64,000 bases of DNA. Origin: Methylobacterium sp. E-045 (GTDB lineage Bacteria > Pseudomonadota > Alphaproteobacteria > Rhizobiales > Beijerinckiaceae). The translations under genes and the position numbers were made by a program. Positions within the stretch are counted from its first letter, which is position 1. The number at the start of each line of letters is the position of its first letter. The notes under the pieces were generated by a model. It was given only the letters and a program-made list of their open reading frames with translations. It made no database searches and was not told the origin of the DNA. Below, piece after piece: positions 48,777-58,533 of this stretch. The stretch spans positions 62,001 to 126,000 of the forward strand of contig NZ_JAKSYE010000122.1 of assembly GCF_022829685.1 (NCBI RefSeq), given 5' to 3'.

Positions 48777-50066
48777 ATGACCGCGATCACCAACATCGCC
48801 GCCCGCGAGATTCTCGACAGCCGGGGCAACCCGACCATCGAGGTGGACGTCCTGCTGGAGGACGGCTCCTTCGGCCGTGCCGCCGTGCCGTCCGGCGCCT
48901 CCACCGGCGCCCACGAGGCGGTGGAGCTGCGTGACGGCGACAAGGGCCGCTACGGCGGCAAGGGCGTGCGCAAGGCGGTGGCCGCGGTCCGCGGCGACAT
49001 CCTCGACGCCATCGGCGGGATGGATGCCGAGGACCAGATCGCCGTCGACGAGGCGATGATCGAACTCGACGGCACCCCCAACAAGGCGCGGCTCGGCGCC
49101 AACGCCATCCTCGGCGTGTCGCTCGCCGTGGCCAAGGCGGCGGCCGAGACCGCCGGCCTGCCGCTCTACCGCTATGTCGGCGGAACCCAGGGCCGGGTGC
49201 TCCCGGTGCCGATGATGAACATCATCAACGGCGGCGCACATGCTGACAACCCGATCGACTTCCAGGAATTCATGATCATGCCGGTGGGCGCCTCCTCGCT
49301 CGCCGAGGCGGTACGCATGGGCGCCGAGGTGTTCCACACCCTCAAGGGCGCCCTCAAGAAGGCCGGCCACAACACCAATGTCGGCGACGAGGGCGGTTTT
49401 GCCCCCAACCTCCCCTCGGCCGAGGCCGGGCTCGACTTCGTGATGGAATCGATCCAGGCGGCGGGTTTCAAGCCCGGCACCGACATGGTGCTGGCGCTGG
49501 ACTGCGCCGCCACGGAGTTCTTCAAGGACGGCGCCTACCATTACGAGGGCGAGGGCCAGACCCGCTCGATCGAGGCCCAGGTCGACTACCTCGCCAAGCT
49601 CGTGGATTCCTACCCGATCCTCTCCATCGAGGACGGCATGTCCGAGGACGACTGGGCCGGCTGGAAGCTCCTGACCGAGAAGGTCGGCAACCGCTGCCAG
49701 CTCGTCGGCGACGACCTGTTCGTCACCAACGTCACCCGCCTGTCGCGCGGCATCGCGGAGAACACCGCCAACTCGATCCTGGTGAAGGTCAACCAGATCG
49801 GCACCCTCACCGAGACGCTGGCCGCCGTCGATATGGCCCAGCGCGCCGGCTACACCGCCGTGATGTCCCACCGTTCGGGCGAGACCGAGGATTCCACCAT
49901 CGCGGATCTCGCGGTCGCGACGAATTGCGGACAGATCAAGACCGGCTCGCTCGCCCGATCGGACAGATTGGCCAAGTACAACCAGCTCATCCGCATCGAG
50001 GAAGGCCTCGGCGCGCAGGGACGCTACGCCGGCAAGGGCGCCCTCAAGGCCTTCGCCGCCCGCTGA
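48777..50066 (+). CDS. eno: Enolase
   Basis: The 429-residue enzyme opens MTAITNIAAREILDSRGNPT and contains VPSGASTGAHEAVELRDGD, GANAILGVSLAVAKAAAE, VGDEGGFAPNLPSAEAGLDF, LALDCAATEFF (metal ligand), SIEDGMSEDDW and SHRSGETEDSTIADLAVATN near residue 364. It interconverts 2-phosphoglycerate and phosphoenolpyruvate in glycolysis and the serine cycle. Full length, all catalytic residues present. Confidence 0.99.
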   Translation: MTAITNIAAREILDSRGNPTIEVDVLLEDGSFGRAAVPSGASTGAHEAVELRDGDKGRYGGKGVRKAVAAVRGDILDAIGGMDAEDQIAVDEAMIELDGTPNKARLGANAILGVSLAVAKAAAETAGLPLYRYVGGTQGRVLPVPMMNIINGGAHADNPIDFQEFMIMPVGASSLAEAVRMGAEVFHTLKGALKKAGHNTNVGDEGGFAPNLPSAEAGLDFVMESIQAAGFKPGTDMVLALDCAATEFFKDGAYHYEGEGQTRSIEAQVDYLAKLVDSYPILSIEDGMSEDDWAGWKLLTEKVGNRCQLVGDDLFVTNVTRLSRGIAENTANSILVKVNQIGTLTETLAAVDMAQRAGYTAVMSHRSGETEDSTIADLAVATNCGQIKTGSLARSDRLAKYNQLIRIEEGLGAQGRYAGKGALKAFAAR

Positions 50067-50118
50067 CGCGCGGGGCCGGGCATCGCGAGCCCGGCCGCTG
50101 CCGTCATCCCATCGGGAG

Positions 50119-50155
50119 ACGGCCACATCGTCGATTGCATCGAGGGTGTGGCCGT
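50119..50155 (+). terminator. Candidate eno terminator
   Basis: ACGGCCACA and TGTGGCCGT form a perfect 9-bp stem with a 19-nt loop, followed by TTCGCTC. A second stem-loop, GGCCGGGC/GCCCGGCC, lies just before it. Both lack a strong T-run. Confidence 0.4.
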
Positions 50156-50231
50156 TTCGCTCGCATCGGCGTTGTCCCCGGACACGGCCTTCCTCTCCGG
50201 AGCCGGTGAAGACGGACGCGCCGAGCCCAGC

Positions 50232-50648
50232 ATGACTTCACCCGCTGCACTGACCGTCTATTACGACGGGGCCTGTCCGCTCTGTTCCGCCGAGATCCGG
50301 ACCTACCGGCGCAGCCGCGGGGCCGAACGCCTCGCCTTCGTCGATGTCAGCGGCGACGACGCCCCGGCCACGCTCGGCCCCGATCTCAGCCGCGAGGCCG
50401 CGCGGGCGCGTTTCCACGTCCGGGACGAACAGGGCCGTCTCGCCTCCGGGGCGTCGGGCTTCATCCGGCTCTGGCGCGAGCTGCCCGGCTGGCACTGGCT
50501 CGCGTCCCTCACGAGCCTGCCCGGCATGCCGATCCTGGCCGAGGCCGCCTATCGCCGGTTCCTGCCCCTGCGACCGCACCTCGCCAGGCTGTTCTCCCGG
50601 GTCTCGGGCGAATCCTGCGACACCGCCTGCCGTCCACCGAAGGGGTGA
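50232..50648 (+). CDS. DCC-family thiol-disulfide oxidoreductase (DUF393)
   Basis: The 138-residue protein has the family motif YYDGACPLC at residues 9-17 (DxxCxxC), then TYRRSRGAERLAFVDVSGDD and SGFIRLWRELPGWHWLASLT. Members are probably thiol-disulfide exchange proteins. The ATG at 50232 has no strong ribosome-binding site. Confidence 0.85.
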   Translation: MTSPAALTVYYDGACPLCSAEIRTYRRSRGAERLAFVDVSGDDAPATLGPDLSREAARARFHVRDEQGRLASGASGFIRLWRELPGWHWLASLTSLPGMPILAEAAYRRFLPLRPHLARLFSRVSGESCDTACRPPKG

Positions 50649-50774
50649 AGCCAGGCCCTCCGCCGATCATGACGGCGCGGACGATCAACGCCGTCCTGTC
50701 CGACACCAGCCTCCCGGCACTGGCGGTGAGAGACGAGCCGCGGGCTTCGCGCGGGATCGCGCGAGGAGGAGGGG

Positions 50775-51656
50775 TCAGGCGCCCGTCGCCCGTCTCCCGA
50801 CGAGATCGTCGTCCCCGGGCTCCGTCAGCGCCGTCGCCTCGTCAGCCTTCCCGTCGCCCCGCCGCGCGCAGCGAGGGTCGCCGCTGCGCGTGAGCATGAG
50901 ATAGAGGGAGTGGGGATTGGTGAGGACGTAGCGCCAGAACAGGCGCCGGGGCTCCTGTGCCAGCCGCCAGAGCCATTCGAACCCGACCCGCTGCACCCAG
51001 ACTGGCGCCCTGCTGCGGCTTCCGGAGAGGAAGTTGAACAGGCCGCCCGAGGTCTTGATCAGGGCGACGTTATGCAGGAGCGGCCCGTGATCCCGCACGA
51101 AGGCCTGTTCGCGCGGCACCCCCAGGGCGATCCAGAGAATGTCCGGCGCCAGGGCGTCGATCTCCGCGATCTTGTCCGTCAGCGCGTCGCCCGCGAGGTA
51201 GCCGTGGTGATGACCGACGATGCGCAGTTCCGGATAGAGGCGCCGCGTCGTCGCCACCGCCGCGCGGTTCTCGTCCTCGGTGGCGCCGTAGAGATAGAAG
51301 GTCAGGCCCTCCGCCGCGGCCCTGCGGGCGACCTCGTGATAGAGGTCGGTGGTGGCGACCCGCACGGGCAGGGCCCGGTCGCCGACGAAGCGTGACACCG
51401 TCACCATCGGTTGTCCGTCGGCACTGATGAGATCGGCCATGTCCACCAGCCCGGCGAACTCGGCATCCCGTGCGTGCCGCGACATCACCTCGCCGTTGGC
51501 CGAGGTGAAGTAGAGGGGTGGTCCGGGTCTCGGATGGAGGCGTACGGCCTCGGCCATCCTATCCACGGTCTCCTGCATGCCCAGGGCCGCGATCGAGATC
51601 CCGCCGAGACAGGTGAGGGGAACCTGCCCGAGGAACGCCCGGGACGGCGTCGTCAT
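50775..51656 (-). CDS. WecG/TagA/CpsF family glycosyltransferase
   Basis: The 293-residue protein has GISIAALGMQETVDRMAEAV, LYFTSANGEVMSRHARDAEF, ADLISADGQPMV (catalytic Asp), LTFYLYGATEDENRAAVATT, APDILWIALGVPREQAFVRD and LFNFLSGSRSRAPVWVQRVG. This is the usual layout of enzymes that add an N-acetyl-mannosaminuronic or similar sugar to a lipid-linked intermediate. The last 35 residues are a charged tail. It overlaps the Wzz-like gene by ATGA and starts the left end of the polysaccharide cluster. Confidence 0.92.
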   Translation of the reverse strand: MTTPSRAFLGQVPLTCLGGISIAALGMQETVDRMAEAVRLHPRPGPPLYFTSANGEVMSRHARDAEFAGLVDMADLISADGQPMVTVSRFVGDRALPVRVATTDLYHEVARRAAAEGLTFYLYGATEDENRAAVATTRRLYPELRIVGHHHGYLAGDALTDKIAEIDALAPDILWIALGVPREQAFVRDHGPLLHNVALIKTSGGLFNFLSGSRSRAPVWVQRVGFEWLWRLAQEPRRLFWRYVLTNPHSLYLMLTRSGDPRCARRGDGKADEATALTEPGDDDLVGRRATGA

Positions 51657-53614
51657 CGCCCCCCTCCGACCAGGGCGGCGGCGCCCGAAACGCTGAACGA
51701 TCCGGTCGACGGACGCTTCCCCGCGGCACGTTTGGCCGAGGCAGGTTTCTCGAACGACGGGGTCGCGGCCTGTTCCGGTTGGAGGGGCGGCTTTGGCTCG
51801 GGACGCGATTCGGGCTCGGGACGGGTCTGGGATCTGGCCCGCGGTGCCGGCTCCGCGGGGCGTGTCGGCTCCGCTCGCGCTGCGGGTTCGACGGCCGGCT
51901 TGCTCTCCGCCTCCTTCGCCGCGCTCCGAAAGAAAGCCATGGGCGATCGCCGGGGTGCGGGGAGATCGGCCGCCCGGAAGGCGCGAGGGGTCGCGGGGAA
52001 CCGGCTGTCCCTGGCGGCACGCGGCGGGACCGGCACCTCGACCGAACGGGGCGGGTCCGGCTCGGTCACGCGGGCCGGCTGGGGAGCTTGCTCCGGCAGC
52101 GGGGCTTCCTTGGCCAGCGGGGCTTGCGTCCGCTCGGGAGCCTGCGCTGCCGCGAAAGCCCGGGCCGGCCTGGACACGCGGGCCGGCCGCCCGAAACGCG
52201 CCCAGTCGTCGAGCAGGGCGAGGAGAGCGCCGAGGCCGAGCCCCGCGAGGAGGCCCATCATCATCAGCGTGCGCGCCGGAGGCGGGAAGCTGCGCATGAT
52301 CGGCTTCGTCGCCGGGGAGACAACACGGGCATTGCCCAAGTCGAGATAGGCCTGCTGGCCGGTCTCGCGCGAGCGAGTGAGGAAGGCCTCGTAGACCGAA
52401 CGGCTGGCCTCGGCCTCCCGCTCGAGTTCGCGCAGGCGGATCGAGGCCTGGGCGAGACCGACCGTGCGGCCCTTGGCCTGATCGAAGTTCTTCTCCAGGG
52501 CCGATGCCGTGGCCCGCGCCTTGGCGAGGTCGGTCTGGGCCGCCTGGGCGAAGCGGGCGACCTCCTGGTCGATGGAGCGCCGCGCCTGGGCGACCTGCTT
52601 GGCCATGGAAGAGACGGACGGGTGGCGCGGCCCGAGTTCGTTGGTGAGTTCGGCCTGGCGCCGGGTGAGTTCCGCGTACTGGCCGCGCAGGCCGGCCACG
52701 GTCTGCGAGGCGAGGACATCGTCCGTCGCCCCGGCATCCAGGCCGGCGCGGGCGATGCGCTGGCTCTGCTCGACGCGGGCCTGCGCCTCCGCGACGCGCG
52801 CGCGGGCGGCGGCGAGTTGCGCGTTGATCTGCGTCAGCTGCTGGTCGCTGACGAGGGCGTCGCGGGTGCCCACGAGGCCGGTCTCGGCCCGGTAGGCCTG
52901 AACCCGGTTCTCGGCGGCGTTGAGCGCGTTGCGCAACTCCCCGAGGCGCGCGGTGAGGCCGGAATTGGCGCGGTTGGCGGCCTCCGTCCGGGTGGCCGCA
53001 TCCTCGGCCAGATACGCCGCCACGACGGCGTTGGCGAGGCGGGCGGCCTTCGCCGCCTCCCGAGACCAGACCGAGACGTCGATCACGTAGGTCCGACCCG
53101 TCCGCCGCACGGAGAGGCGCTGCTGCAGCAGGGCGATCGCCGCATTCGCCTCGGCCTCTGCATCCGGCGGCGCGTCCGGGCTCCCGAGGCCGAGGGCGGC
53201 GCCGATCTTCGCGAGCATCCCGGCGCCGGATGCGGCGGTGAATTCCTCGTCCTTGGTGAGGCCGGTGGCATCCACGGCCCGGCGCAGGACGCTGCTCGAG
53301 GTGATGAGCCGGGTCTGGCTCTCCACCACGCTCTGATAGGCGTTGGAATCCTGGCCTCCGGTGGTCAACTCGCGGGAAACCAGGTTCAGGTCGCGCGGGT
53401 CGATGTAGATCTGCGCCTCGGCGGTGTAGCGCGGGGTCAGCATCTTTCCCGCGACGAGGCCGATCCCGGCCAGGATGAGGGCGCAGGCGAGGATCCAGAC
53501 GATACGCCGGCGCCATGCGGAGACGACGCCCCCGACGGTCAGGCGGTATGCGCTCCGTTCCGGCTCGGCCGCGGCGGGCTGGGTGGATGCCGGGGGATCG
53601 TCGTAGACCAACAT
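51653..53614 (-). CDS. Wzz/GNVR-type polysaccharide chain-length protein
   Basis: The 653-residue protein from the ATG at 53614 (GGGAGG upstream) has a first span (IVWILACALILAGIGLVAG), a long periplasmic coiled coil (LGELRNALNAAENRVQAYRA, RLRELEREAEASRSVYEAFL) and a second span (LMMMGLLAGLGLGALLALLD). A Pro/Ala/Arg-rich cytoplasmic tail of about 200 residues follows. There is no Walker motif, so the tyrosine-kinase domain of BY-kinase fusions is absent. It should set polymer length and form the export complex. Confidence 0.88.
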   Translation of the reverse strand: MLVYDDPPASTQPAAAEPERSAYRLTVGGVVSAWRRRIVWILACALILAGIGLVAGKMLTPRYTAEAQIYIDPRDLNLVSRELTTGGQDSNAYQSVVESQTRLITSSSVLRRAVDATGLTKDEEFTAASGAGMLAKIGAALGLGSPDAPPDAEAEANAAIALLQQRLSVRRTGRTYVIDVSVWSREAAKAARLANAVVAAYLAEDAATRTEAANRANSGLTARLGELRNALNAAENRVQAYRAETGLVGTRDALVSDQQLTQINAQLAAARARVAEAQARVEQSQRIARAGLDAGATDDVLASQTVAGLRGQYAELTRRQAELTNELGPRHPSVSSMAKQVAQARRSIDQEVARFAQAAQTDLAKARATASALEKNFDQAKGRTVGLAQASIRLRELEREAEASRSVYEAFLTRSRETGQQAYLDLGNARVVSPATKPIMRSFPPPARTLMMMGLLAGLGLGALLALLDDWARFGRPARVSRPARAFAAAQAPERTQAPLAKEAPLPEQAPQPARVTEPDPPRSVEVPVPPRAARDSRFPATPRAFRAADLPAPRRSPMAFFRSAAKEAESKPAVEPAARAEPTRPAEPAPRARSQTRPEPESRPEPKPPLQPEQAATPSFEKPASAKRAAGKRPSTGSFSVSGAAALVGGGR

Positions 53615-53776
53615 CAATCGCCTCCCAACATCACGGAGTTTCGAGGACATACGGGCCCCGGCGAGCACCGGGAGTGCTGGCGTGACGATCCCGCTCCCAT
53701 CCGTCCCTGTCCCGACCTGGCACATTTCGTAGAGTGCACGGCCGAATGCACGAGAGAATAGCAACTGCGAGTCCAA

Positions 53777-53805
53777 ATTAGATTAAATTCTCGGTCGATC
53801 ATCAA
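53777..53805 (-). promoter_or_regulatory. Candidate promoter of the wzz-like operon
   Basis: On the minus strand TTGATG (53805-53800) and TCTAAT (53782-53777) are separated by 17 bases, in an unusually AT-rich patch about 165 bases before the Wzz start. The rest of the 312-bp gap (53615-53926) shows no gene. Confidence 0.5.
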
Positions 53806-53926
53806 TGAATGCGTCACAACGCGAAACGATGATGAATCTCGTCTTTACGCGGCCCACCGGAGACGGCTGAAGCCATGCTGTCGTCATCACGCCGGACGGG
53901 ACGGAAAGCCCCGGATGCGGTCGGGA

Positions 53927-54805
53927 TCACGGGTCGCGCAGGCCGCCCTCGGCGCGCCGCACCGAGGCCTCGCCCGTGAGGCGGGGCTCCTCGTCCATGC
54001 GGCGCCGCTCCCCGGCGATCCCGCGAGCCCGCGCCATCCCTTGCGCGATCGAGACGACCGGGATGCCGCGCCGGCCGGCGGCCACGAGAGTGGCTTCCAG
54101 CAGGACGGGGGAGCAGCCGTAGGGGCTCGCTCCCTCGGCGACGTCGTGACCGAAGAAGATGACCCAGCCGTTGCGCGCCACCGCCTCATCCATCAGGCGC
54201 GCGAGGAGGCCGGCATCGAGGCAGCGGTCGAAGAGAGGGTTCGCGCGCAGGAAGTAACGGTCGATGCGGCCGGTATTCAGGCCCGGCACGATGCTGCGGC
54301 CCGACCCGTAGGTCCGGCTCAGCACGCGTTTTGCCGCCAGCGATGCATAGCCGTAGGGGAAGGCGAAATTCTCCAGCGTCAGTCCGGGCACGAGGGCGGC
54401 GAACGCGTCCCGGTTGCGCCCGATATCCGCGGCGAAATCCCCTGCGTCGAGGTTGGGAACGAGGCTGTGGTCATGGGTATGGCAGCCGATCTCGTGGCCA
54501 CGACGATGGATCTCCGCCAGGGCCTCGACCCCGGCGACCCGCCAATGCTCGTTGGCGGTGCCCAGGAGGGTGCGGGAGACGTAGAACGTCCCCTTGGCGC
54601 CATGGGCGTCGAGGAGGGCGGCGCCCGTGCTGCAGGCCGTGTCCGGCACGTCGTCGAAGGTGATACTCACCATCGGGCCGTGCAGGCGGGGGAGCGCGGG
54701 TGCGGTCGGGACATGCCGCGACAGACGATGCGAGAACCTGGCCGGCAGGGAGAGGCGGGCCCTGAGTTCGGTCGCATCGCGATCGAGGACGGCGTCGGGG
54801 GTCAT
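53927..54805 (-). CDS. Polysaccharide deacetylase (NodB-like)
   Basis: The 292-residue protein has the CE4 motifs SITFDDVPDTACS (Asp51/Asp52), GTFYVSRTLLG, GHEIGCHTHDHSL (His109, His113) and LENFAFPYGYAS. It should remove acetyl groups from an amino-sugar polymer or precursor. No signal peptide is seen, so it may act in the cytoplasm on a lipid-linked intermediate. It overlaps the methyltransferase gene by ATGA. Confidence 0.9.
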   Translation of the reverse strand: MTPDAVLDRDATELRARLSLPARFSHRLSRHVPTAPALPRLHGPMVSITFDDVPDTACSTGAALLDAHGAKGTFYVSRTLLGTANEHWRVAGVEALAEIHRRGHEIGCHTHDHSLVPNLDAGDFAADIGRNRDAFAALVPGLTLENFAFPYGYASLAAKRVLSRTYGSGRSIVPGLNTGRIDRYFLRANPLFDRCLDAGLLARLMDEAVARNGWVIFFGHDVAEGASPYGCSPVLLEATLVAAGRRGIPVVSIAQGMARARGIAGERRRMDEEPRLTGEASVRRAEGGLRDP

Positions 54806-55614
54806 TGCGGCGTCGGATGCCCGGCCCGCTTGCGCAGCACGAGATGATAGTCCCCGTGCCGCAGGTTGATGCGCCGCCCCGCCGCCAGGTTCGCCAGATC
54901 GGTGACGCCGTCCACGAGGGCGCCCAGCCGAGGACGGCGCACCCGCATCTCCGCGTAGCGCGGGCTCTCGTAGACGCGCTCGTAGACGGGTTCGAGTCCG
55001 ACGCGATCGAGGAACGGCTTCAGCCGGGCCGGCAGGACGAGCGGGTGGTAATGGACCGGGAACGGAGGCTCGCCCGGCTCGCCCGCCCGCTCGTGACCGC
55101 GGATATGGCGGTAGAACCAGACGTGGAACCAGTGCGGCGAATACTTCGTCACGAGGCCGGAGAGCGAGCGCGGATGCGGTGCGCCGATGAGCAGGAGGCC
55201 ACCGGGCTTCAGGCATTCGGCGAAGCGCTCCATCGCCGCGCCGACATCCGGCAGATGCTCGATGACGTTGTAGCTCGTCACGAGGTCGAAGGTCCGGGGC
55301 GTGAAGCGGTGGACCTGAACGTCGCCGCAGATCACCGTCTCGGCATAGGCGTTGTTGCTCACCTGGGTCGGGTCGATATCGACCACGGTCACGCGGGAGC
55401 GGCGCAGCACCGAGACCGGAAGATAGGAGGAGGCCCCGCCGCCGGCCTCGTAGACCGAGACCTCGCCCGCCGGAAGCAGCGCCTCGAGGATCTCGTGGAC
55501 CTTCGCGAGGCTGAACCCGGCCTCGCCGGCCGGCATCTCCGTATCGTGGTGGAGATCCTCCAGCGCGACCTGCCGCGCCTGCGTGGCGGTGTCGTCCCGT
55601 GTCATGGCCTGCAT
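54802..55614 (-). CDS. SAM-dependent class I methyltransferase
   Basis: The 270-residue protein has YEAGGGASSYL (motif I), VTVVDIDPTQVSNNAY, FDLVTSYNVIEHLPDVGAAM and LKPGGLLLIGAPHP. It should methylate a small molecule or sugar. It lies in the polysaccharide cluster, so a sugar-modifying role is likely. Starts at 55614 or 55605. Confidence 0.88.
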   Translation of the reverse strand: MQAMTRDDTATQARQVALEDLHHDTEMPAGEAGFSLAKVHEILEALLPAGEVSVYEAGGGASSYLPVSVLRRSRVTVVDIDPTQVSNNAYAETVICGDVQVHRFTPRTFDLVTSYNVIEHLPDVGAAMERFAECLKPGGLLLIGAPHPRSLSGLVTKYSPHWFHVWFYRHIRGHERAGEPGEPPFPVHYHPLVLPARLKPFLDRVGLEPVYERVYESPRYAEMRVRRPRLGALVDGVTDLANLAAGRRINLRHGDYHLVLRKRAGHPTPQ

Positions 55615-55853
55615 GCTCCGTCTCTAGTCCGTCATGATGGGGCGAGACGGGAGCGAAGACTTCTGCGAGGGCATGGGAGGGGATCCGCCGTCCGGAAAGT
55701 GCGTCGACCGTGCTCTCGCACATGACACGGCAAATCTTACTTTTCCAAGTACCGGGCGCGCGGAAACGTCTTCGTCCTCGGGTCGATGGCCCTCATCCTC
55801 GAGCACCCGCGAGCGATGTGCCTCTGCAGGTCCAGGCACGGGGAAAGACCGCC

Positions 55854-56819
55854 TCAGGCCGCGTCCGTCCGGCGCTTTGCCTTCTCCGCCCGGCGCGCGG
55901 AATGAAACCATTCCAGGCTCGCGCGGACGGTCGAGAGCGGCGTCGAGCCGAAGGACTGGATGCAGAAGGCCCGCTCCGTCGGCGTCGCGGCGTCCAGCAT
56001 CGCCAGGATGTCGGGCTCGCTCAGGGCGTCGTCGTCCCAATGGGTCCGGCAGAAGCTCTGCGCCGTCACCGCGTGCCGTGCCATGGCCGAGGGCGTGTTG
56101 GCGACGAAGGTGCCGTAGATCATGTATTCCGAGAAGTTGCGGTCCCGGCACAGGGCGGCGACCCAGCCGTGGCCCGTCACCGCCTCGATCCGCTCGGTCA
56201 TCGCCCGTGCGGTCGCCTGATCCCAGATGATGATCTGATCGATGTAATCGTCGGCGGGCACGCCCTGCGGACGGGTGCCGAGGAGGCGGCTCGCGGTGCC
56301 GATCCAGAGGATGTGGCGCGGCCGGTCGGTCACGACACCGCCGGGATGGACATGGAACGGCGTCGGGTTGGGCTCGGCCAGGGCGGCAAGGTCGAAGTCC
56401 CGGAAGAAGTAGATGTCGGAATCGATCAGGCAGTAGCGTGCCTCGGGAAGCCGGCGCGTGGCCTCGATCTTGACGATCTGCTGGACGTGCCAACCGCTGA
56501 CCGGCTTGCCGAAGGGCGTGAGCCAGTAGCGGCGCCCGCGCCAGCGCAGGACGGGAATCGGCCGCATCCACCAGGGCAGGAACTGCGACAGCGGCAGGAT
56601 GCGGCGATCGGGGCGGGCGAAGCGCGCGAACAACGCCACGTCCTCGTCGTCGACGATGACGTAATGGCGGCCGCGCGGCGTCGCATGCCGGTCGATGGTC
56701 TCGAACAGCAGGGCGCATCGTTCCAGGTCGCCCCGGTGGCTGAGCGTGATCAGGCCCACCGTCTCGGCCCGGTCCTGCCCCGCGGATGCGGAGGCAGGAT
56801 CTGCGGTCTCGGCCTTCAT
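55854..56819 (-). CDS. DUF6492-like protein, putative glycosyltransferase
   Basis: The 321-residue protein starts at 56819 behind AAGGAG. It has a GT-A-like pattern: GLITLSHRGDLERCALLFET, HYVIVDDEDVALFARFARPD, ARYCLIDSDIYFFRDFDL (DxD-like) and VPADDYIDQIIIWDQ. DUF6492 proteins are uncharacterised but found in polysaccharide loci. Glycosyltransferase activity is inferred from the fold and context. Confidence 0.78.
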   Translation of the reverse strand: MKAETADPASASAGQDRAETVGLITLSHRGDLERCALLFETIDRHATPRGRHYVIVDDEDVALFARFARPDRRILPLSQFLPWWMRPIPVLRWRGRRYWLTPFGKPVSGWHVQQIVKIEATRRLPEARYCLIDSDIYFFRDFDLAALAEPNPTPFHVHPGGVVTDRPRHILWIGTASRLLGTRPQGVPADDYIDQIIIWDQATARAMTERIEAVTGHGWVAALCRDRNFSEYMIYGTFVANTPSAMARHAVTAQSFCRTHWDDDALSEPDILAMLDAATPTERAFCIQSFGSTPLSTVRASLEWFHSARRAEKAKRRTDAA

Positions 56820-56919
56820 GCGCATCTCCTTCGATCCGCCGCCCGTCATCGGGGGGACCCTGCGCCGGGAAGGGTGAAGGATTCCGTCATCGGACCGCGC
56901 CTGTCTCGGGGTGTCGCCA

Positions 56920-58266
56920 TCACGGTGCCGTGTTCCGCCACAAAAGACCGTAGAGGGTGAAGAAAGAGAACGCGTAGATCGCCACATAGATCGCGTTCAG
57001 CCACAGGCTCCACTGCGCCGGATCGGGAAGCGCCGTGAGGAGCAGGATGAAGGCCGCCGCCTTGAAGGCGATGAGGGCGGCCGTGACGCCCGCGCGCAGC
57101 CCCATCCGGCCGAAGGCGAAGAACAATTCACCTTGAAACTCCAGGAGGTTGCGCACCGCCGGCACGGCGACGATGGCGGTGAGCATGCCGTAGGCGGCCG
57201 AGACGTTCGGGCCGAGCAGATCGGGCCGGATGTGCAGGACGGCGACCATGAAGACGAGGGCACCCGTCGAGACGGACGCCACCATCGCCTCCACCTTCAG
57301 GCATTCGCGCAAGGACGCCCGGGTGGCGCGGCCGGCCTGGATGAGCTTGCGCGAATACATCATGAACATCGGCCGCAGCGGCACGCCGGTGAGATCGATG
57401 AGCCGCATGGAGATCGCGTAGATGCCCGCCATGCGCTCGCCGGCGAGCGTCAGGACGATGAGCTTGTCGATCTCGCCCTGGGCCAGGAACATGAAGTAGG
57501 AGGCGGCGTAGAGCAGTCCGTCGCGCAGCCGGCCCTTGAGCAGCACCGCACGGAACCGCATCCGCGTGCGCGGGTGGAAGAGAAAGGCGAGGACGGTCAC
57601 CGAGACCGCGTTGCCGACGAGATAGTAGGCGGCCCAGGCCTCGGCATCGCCGCCCCCCGCGGCCCAGAACGCCACGGCGGCGGCGGCGCGAAATCCCACG
57701 GGTAGCGACACCACCGTGGCCGCGGCGGCGTAGCGGCCGAGCCCGTTGTTCACCTGGACGAGGAGTTCGATCTGGCGCCAGAGCGCCACCTCGACCACGA
57801 TGATCGCGAGATAGCCGGGCAGGGCGATCACGTCCCGGAACAGAAGCGCGTAGAGCGCCAGCGAGAGGCCGAGCATGATCGGCAGGGCGAGCCCGAAACA
57901 GGCATAGTAGACGGCGAGATATCCCCCCATCGACGAGCGCCGGCCGGCGGCCGAGCGCATCACGAAGGATTGGAAGCCGAAACCCGCCAGGCATCCGATC
58001 ATCACGCCCGCCGCCGAGACGGAGGCGAAGACGCCCATCTCCGCCAGGCTCAGCGTATTGGCGAGAACCAGGAAGTAGACCATCTGGAGCACGAGGCGCC
58101 CGCCGGCGCCGGCCAGGAGTTGGCCATAGCCGATCAGCACGGTGCGGTGGGTCGACCATGCGCCGGCGACGAGGCGCAAGGGCGCGAGGCGTAGGGGCGC
58201 GAGGCGCTGGCTCCCGATGCGGCGTCCCGCGCCGGGTGTCGGATTTCGGGACGAGTGGGCGGTCAT
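56920..58266 (-). CDS. Polysaccharide flippase (Wzx/MATE-type)
   Basis: The 448-residue protein has 11-14 predicted membrane spans beginning VLQMVYFLVLANTLSLAEMG. Members of this superfamily move lipid-linked repeat units across the inner membrane. The start at 58266 (MTAHSSRN) is chosen; a longer frame exists but is Pro/Arg-rich and unlike a protein. It is divergent from the GH10 gene. Confidence 0.88.
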   Translation of the reverse strand: MTAHSSRNPTPGAGRRIGSQRLAPLRLAPLRLVAGAWSTHRTVLIGYGQLLAGAGGRLVLQMVYFLVLANTLSLAEMGVFASVSAAGVMIGCLAGFGFQSFVMRSAAGRRSSMGGYLAVYYACFGLALPIMLGLSLALYALLFRDVIALPGYLAIIVVEVALWRQIELLVQVNNGLGRYAAAATVVSLPVGFRAAAAVAFWAAGGGDAEAWAAYYLVGNAVSVTVLAFLFHPRTRMRFRAVLLKGRLRDGLLYAASYFMFLAQGEIDKLIVLTLAGERMAGIYAISMRLIDLTGVPLRPMFMMYSRKLIQAGRATRASLRECLKVEAMVASVSTGALVFMVAVLHIRPDLLGPNVSAAYGMLTAIVAVPAVRNLLEFQGELFFAFGRMGLRAGVTAALIAFKAAAFILLLTALPDPAQWSLWLNAIYVAIYAFSFFTLYGLLWRNTAP

Positions 58267-58533
58267 GGCCGATGCATCCGCAGAGCCCGTGCCACGAAAC
58301 GGGTCAGGAAGAGGGCCGGCCTCGCCCGAAGCGGGCGGGCCGGGACGAGGGGCCGTCGAGGCCCGGCGCAGGAGGCCCGTCTCGATCACCGGGCGGCGGA
58401 CGGCATGCCACACCCATGGAGCGTATCCGGGCGTGTCTTATCTCATGTGCGGACCTGAACTTGCAAAACCGTTCGCCATGCCCCGGCGGACTGTGCCGTT
58501 TTGGACGATCCCCATCCTTCGCGAGGTTTCGGC

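Noticed and set aside
50775..53516. 913-codon frame that joins the WecG/TagA gene to antisense-like sequence
   Set aside because: Only the part from 51656 matches the family; the upstream part overlaps the Wzz-like gene in another frame.
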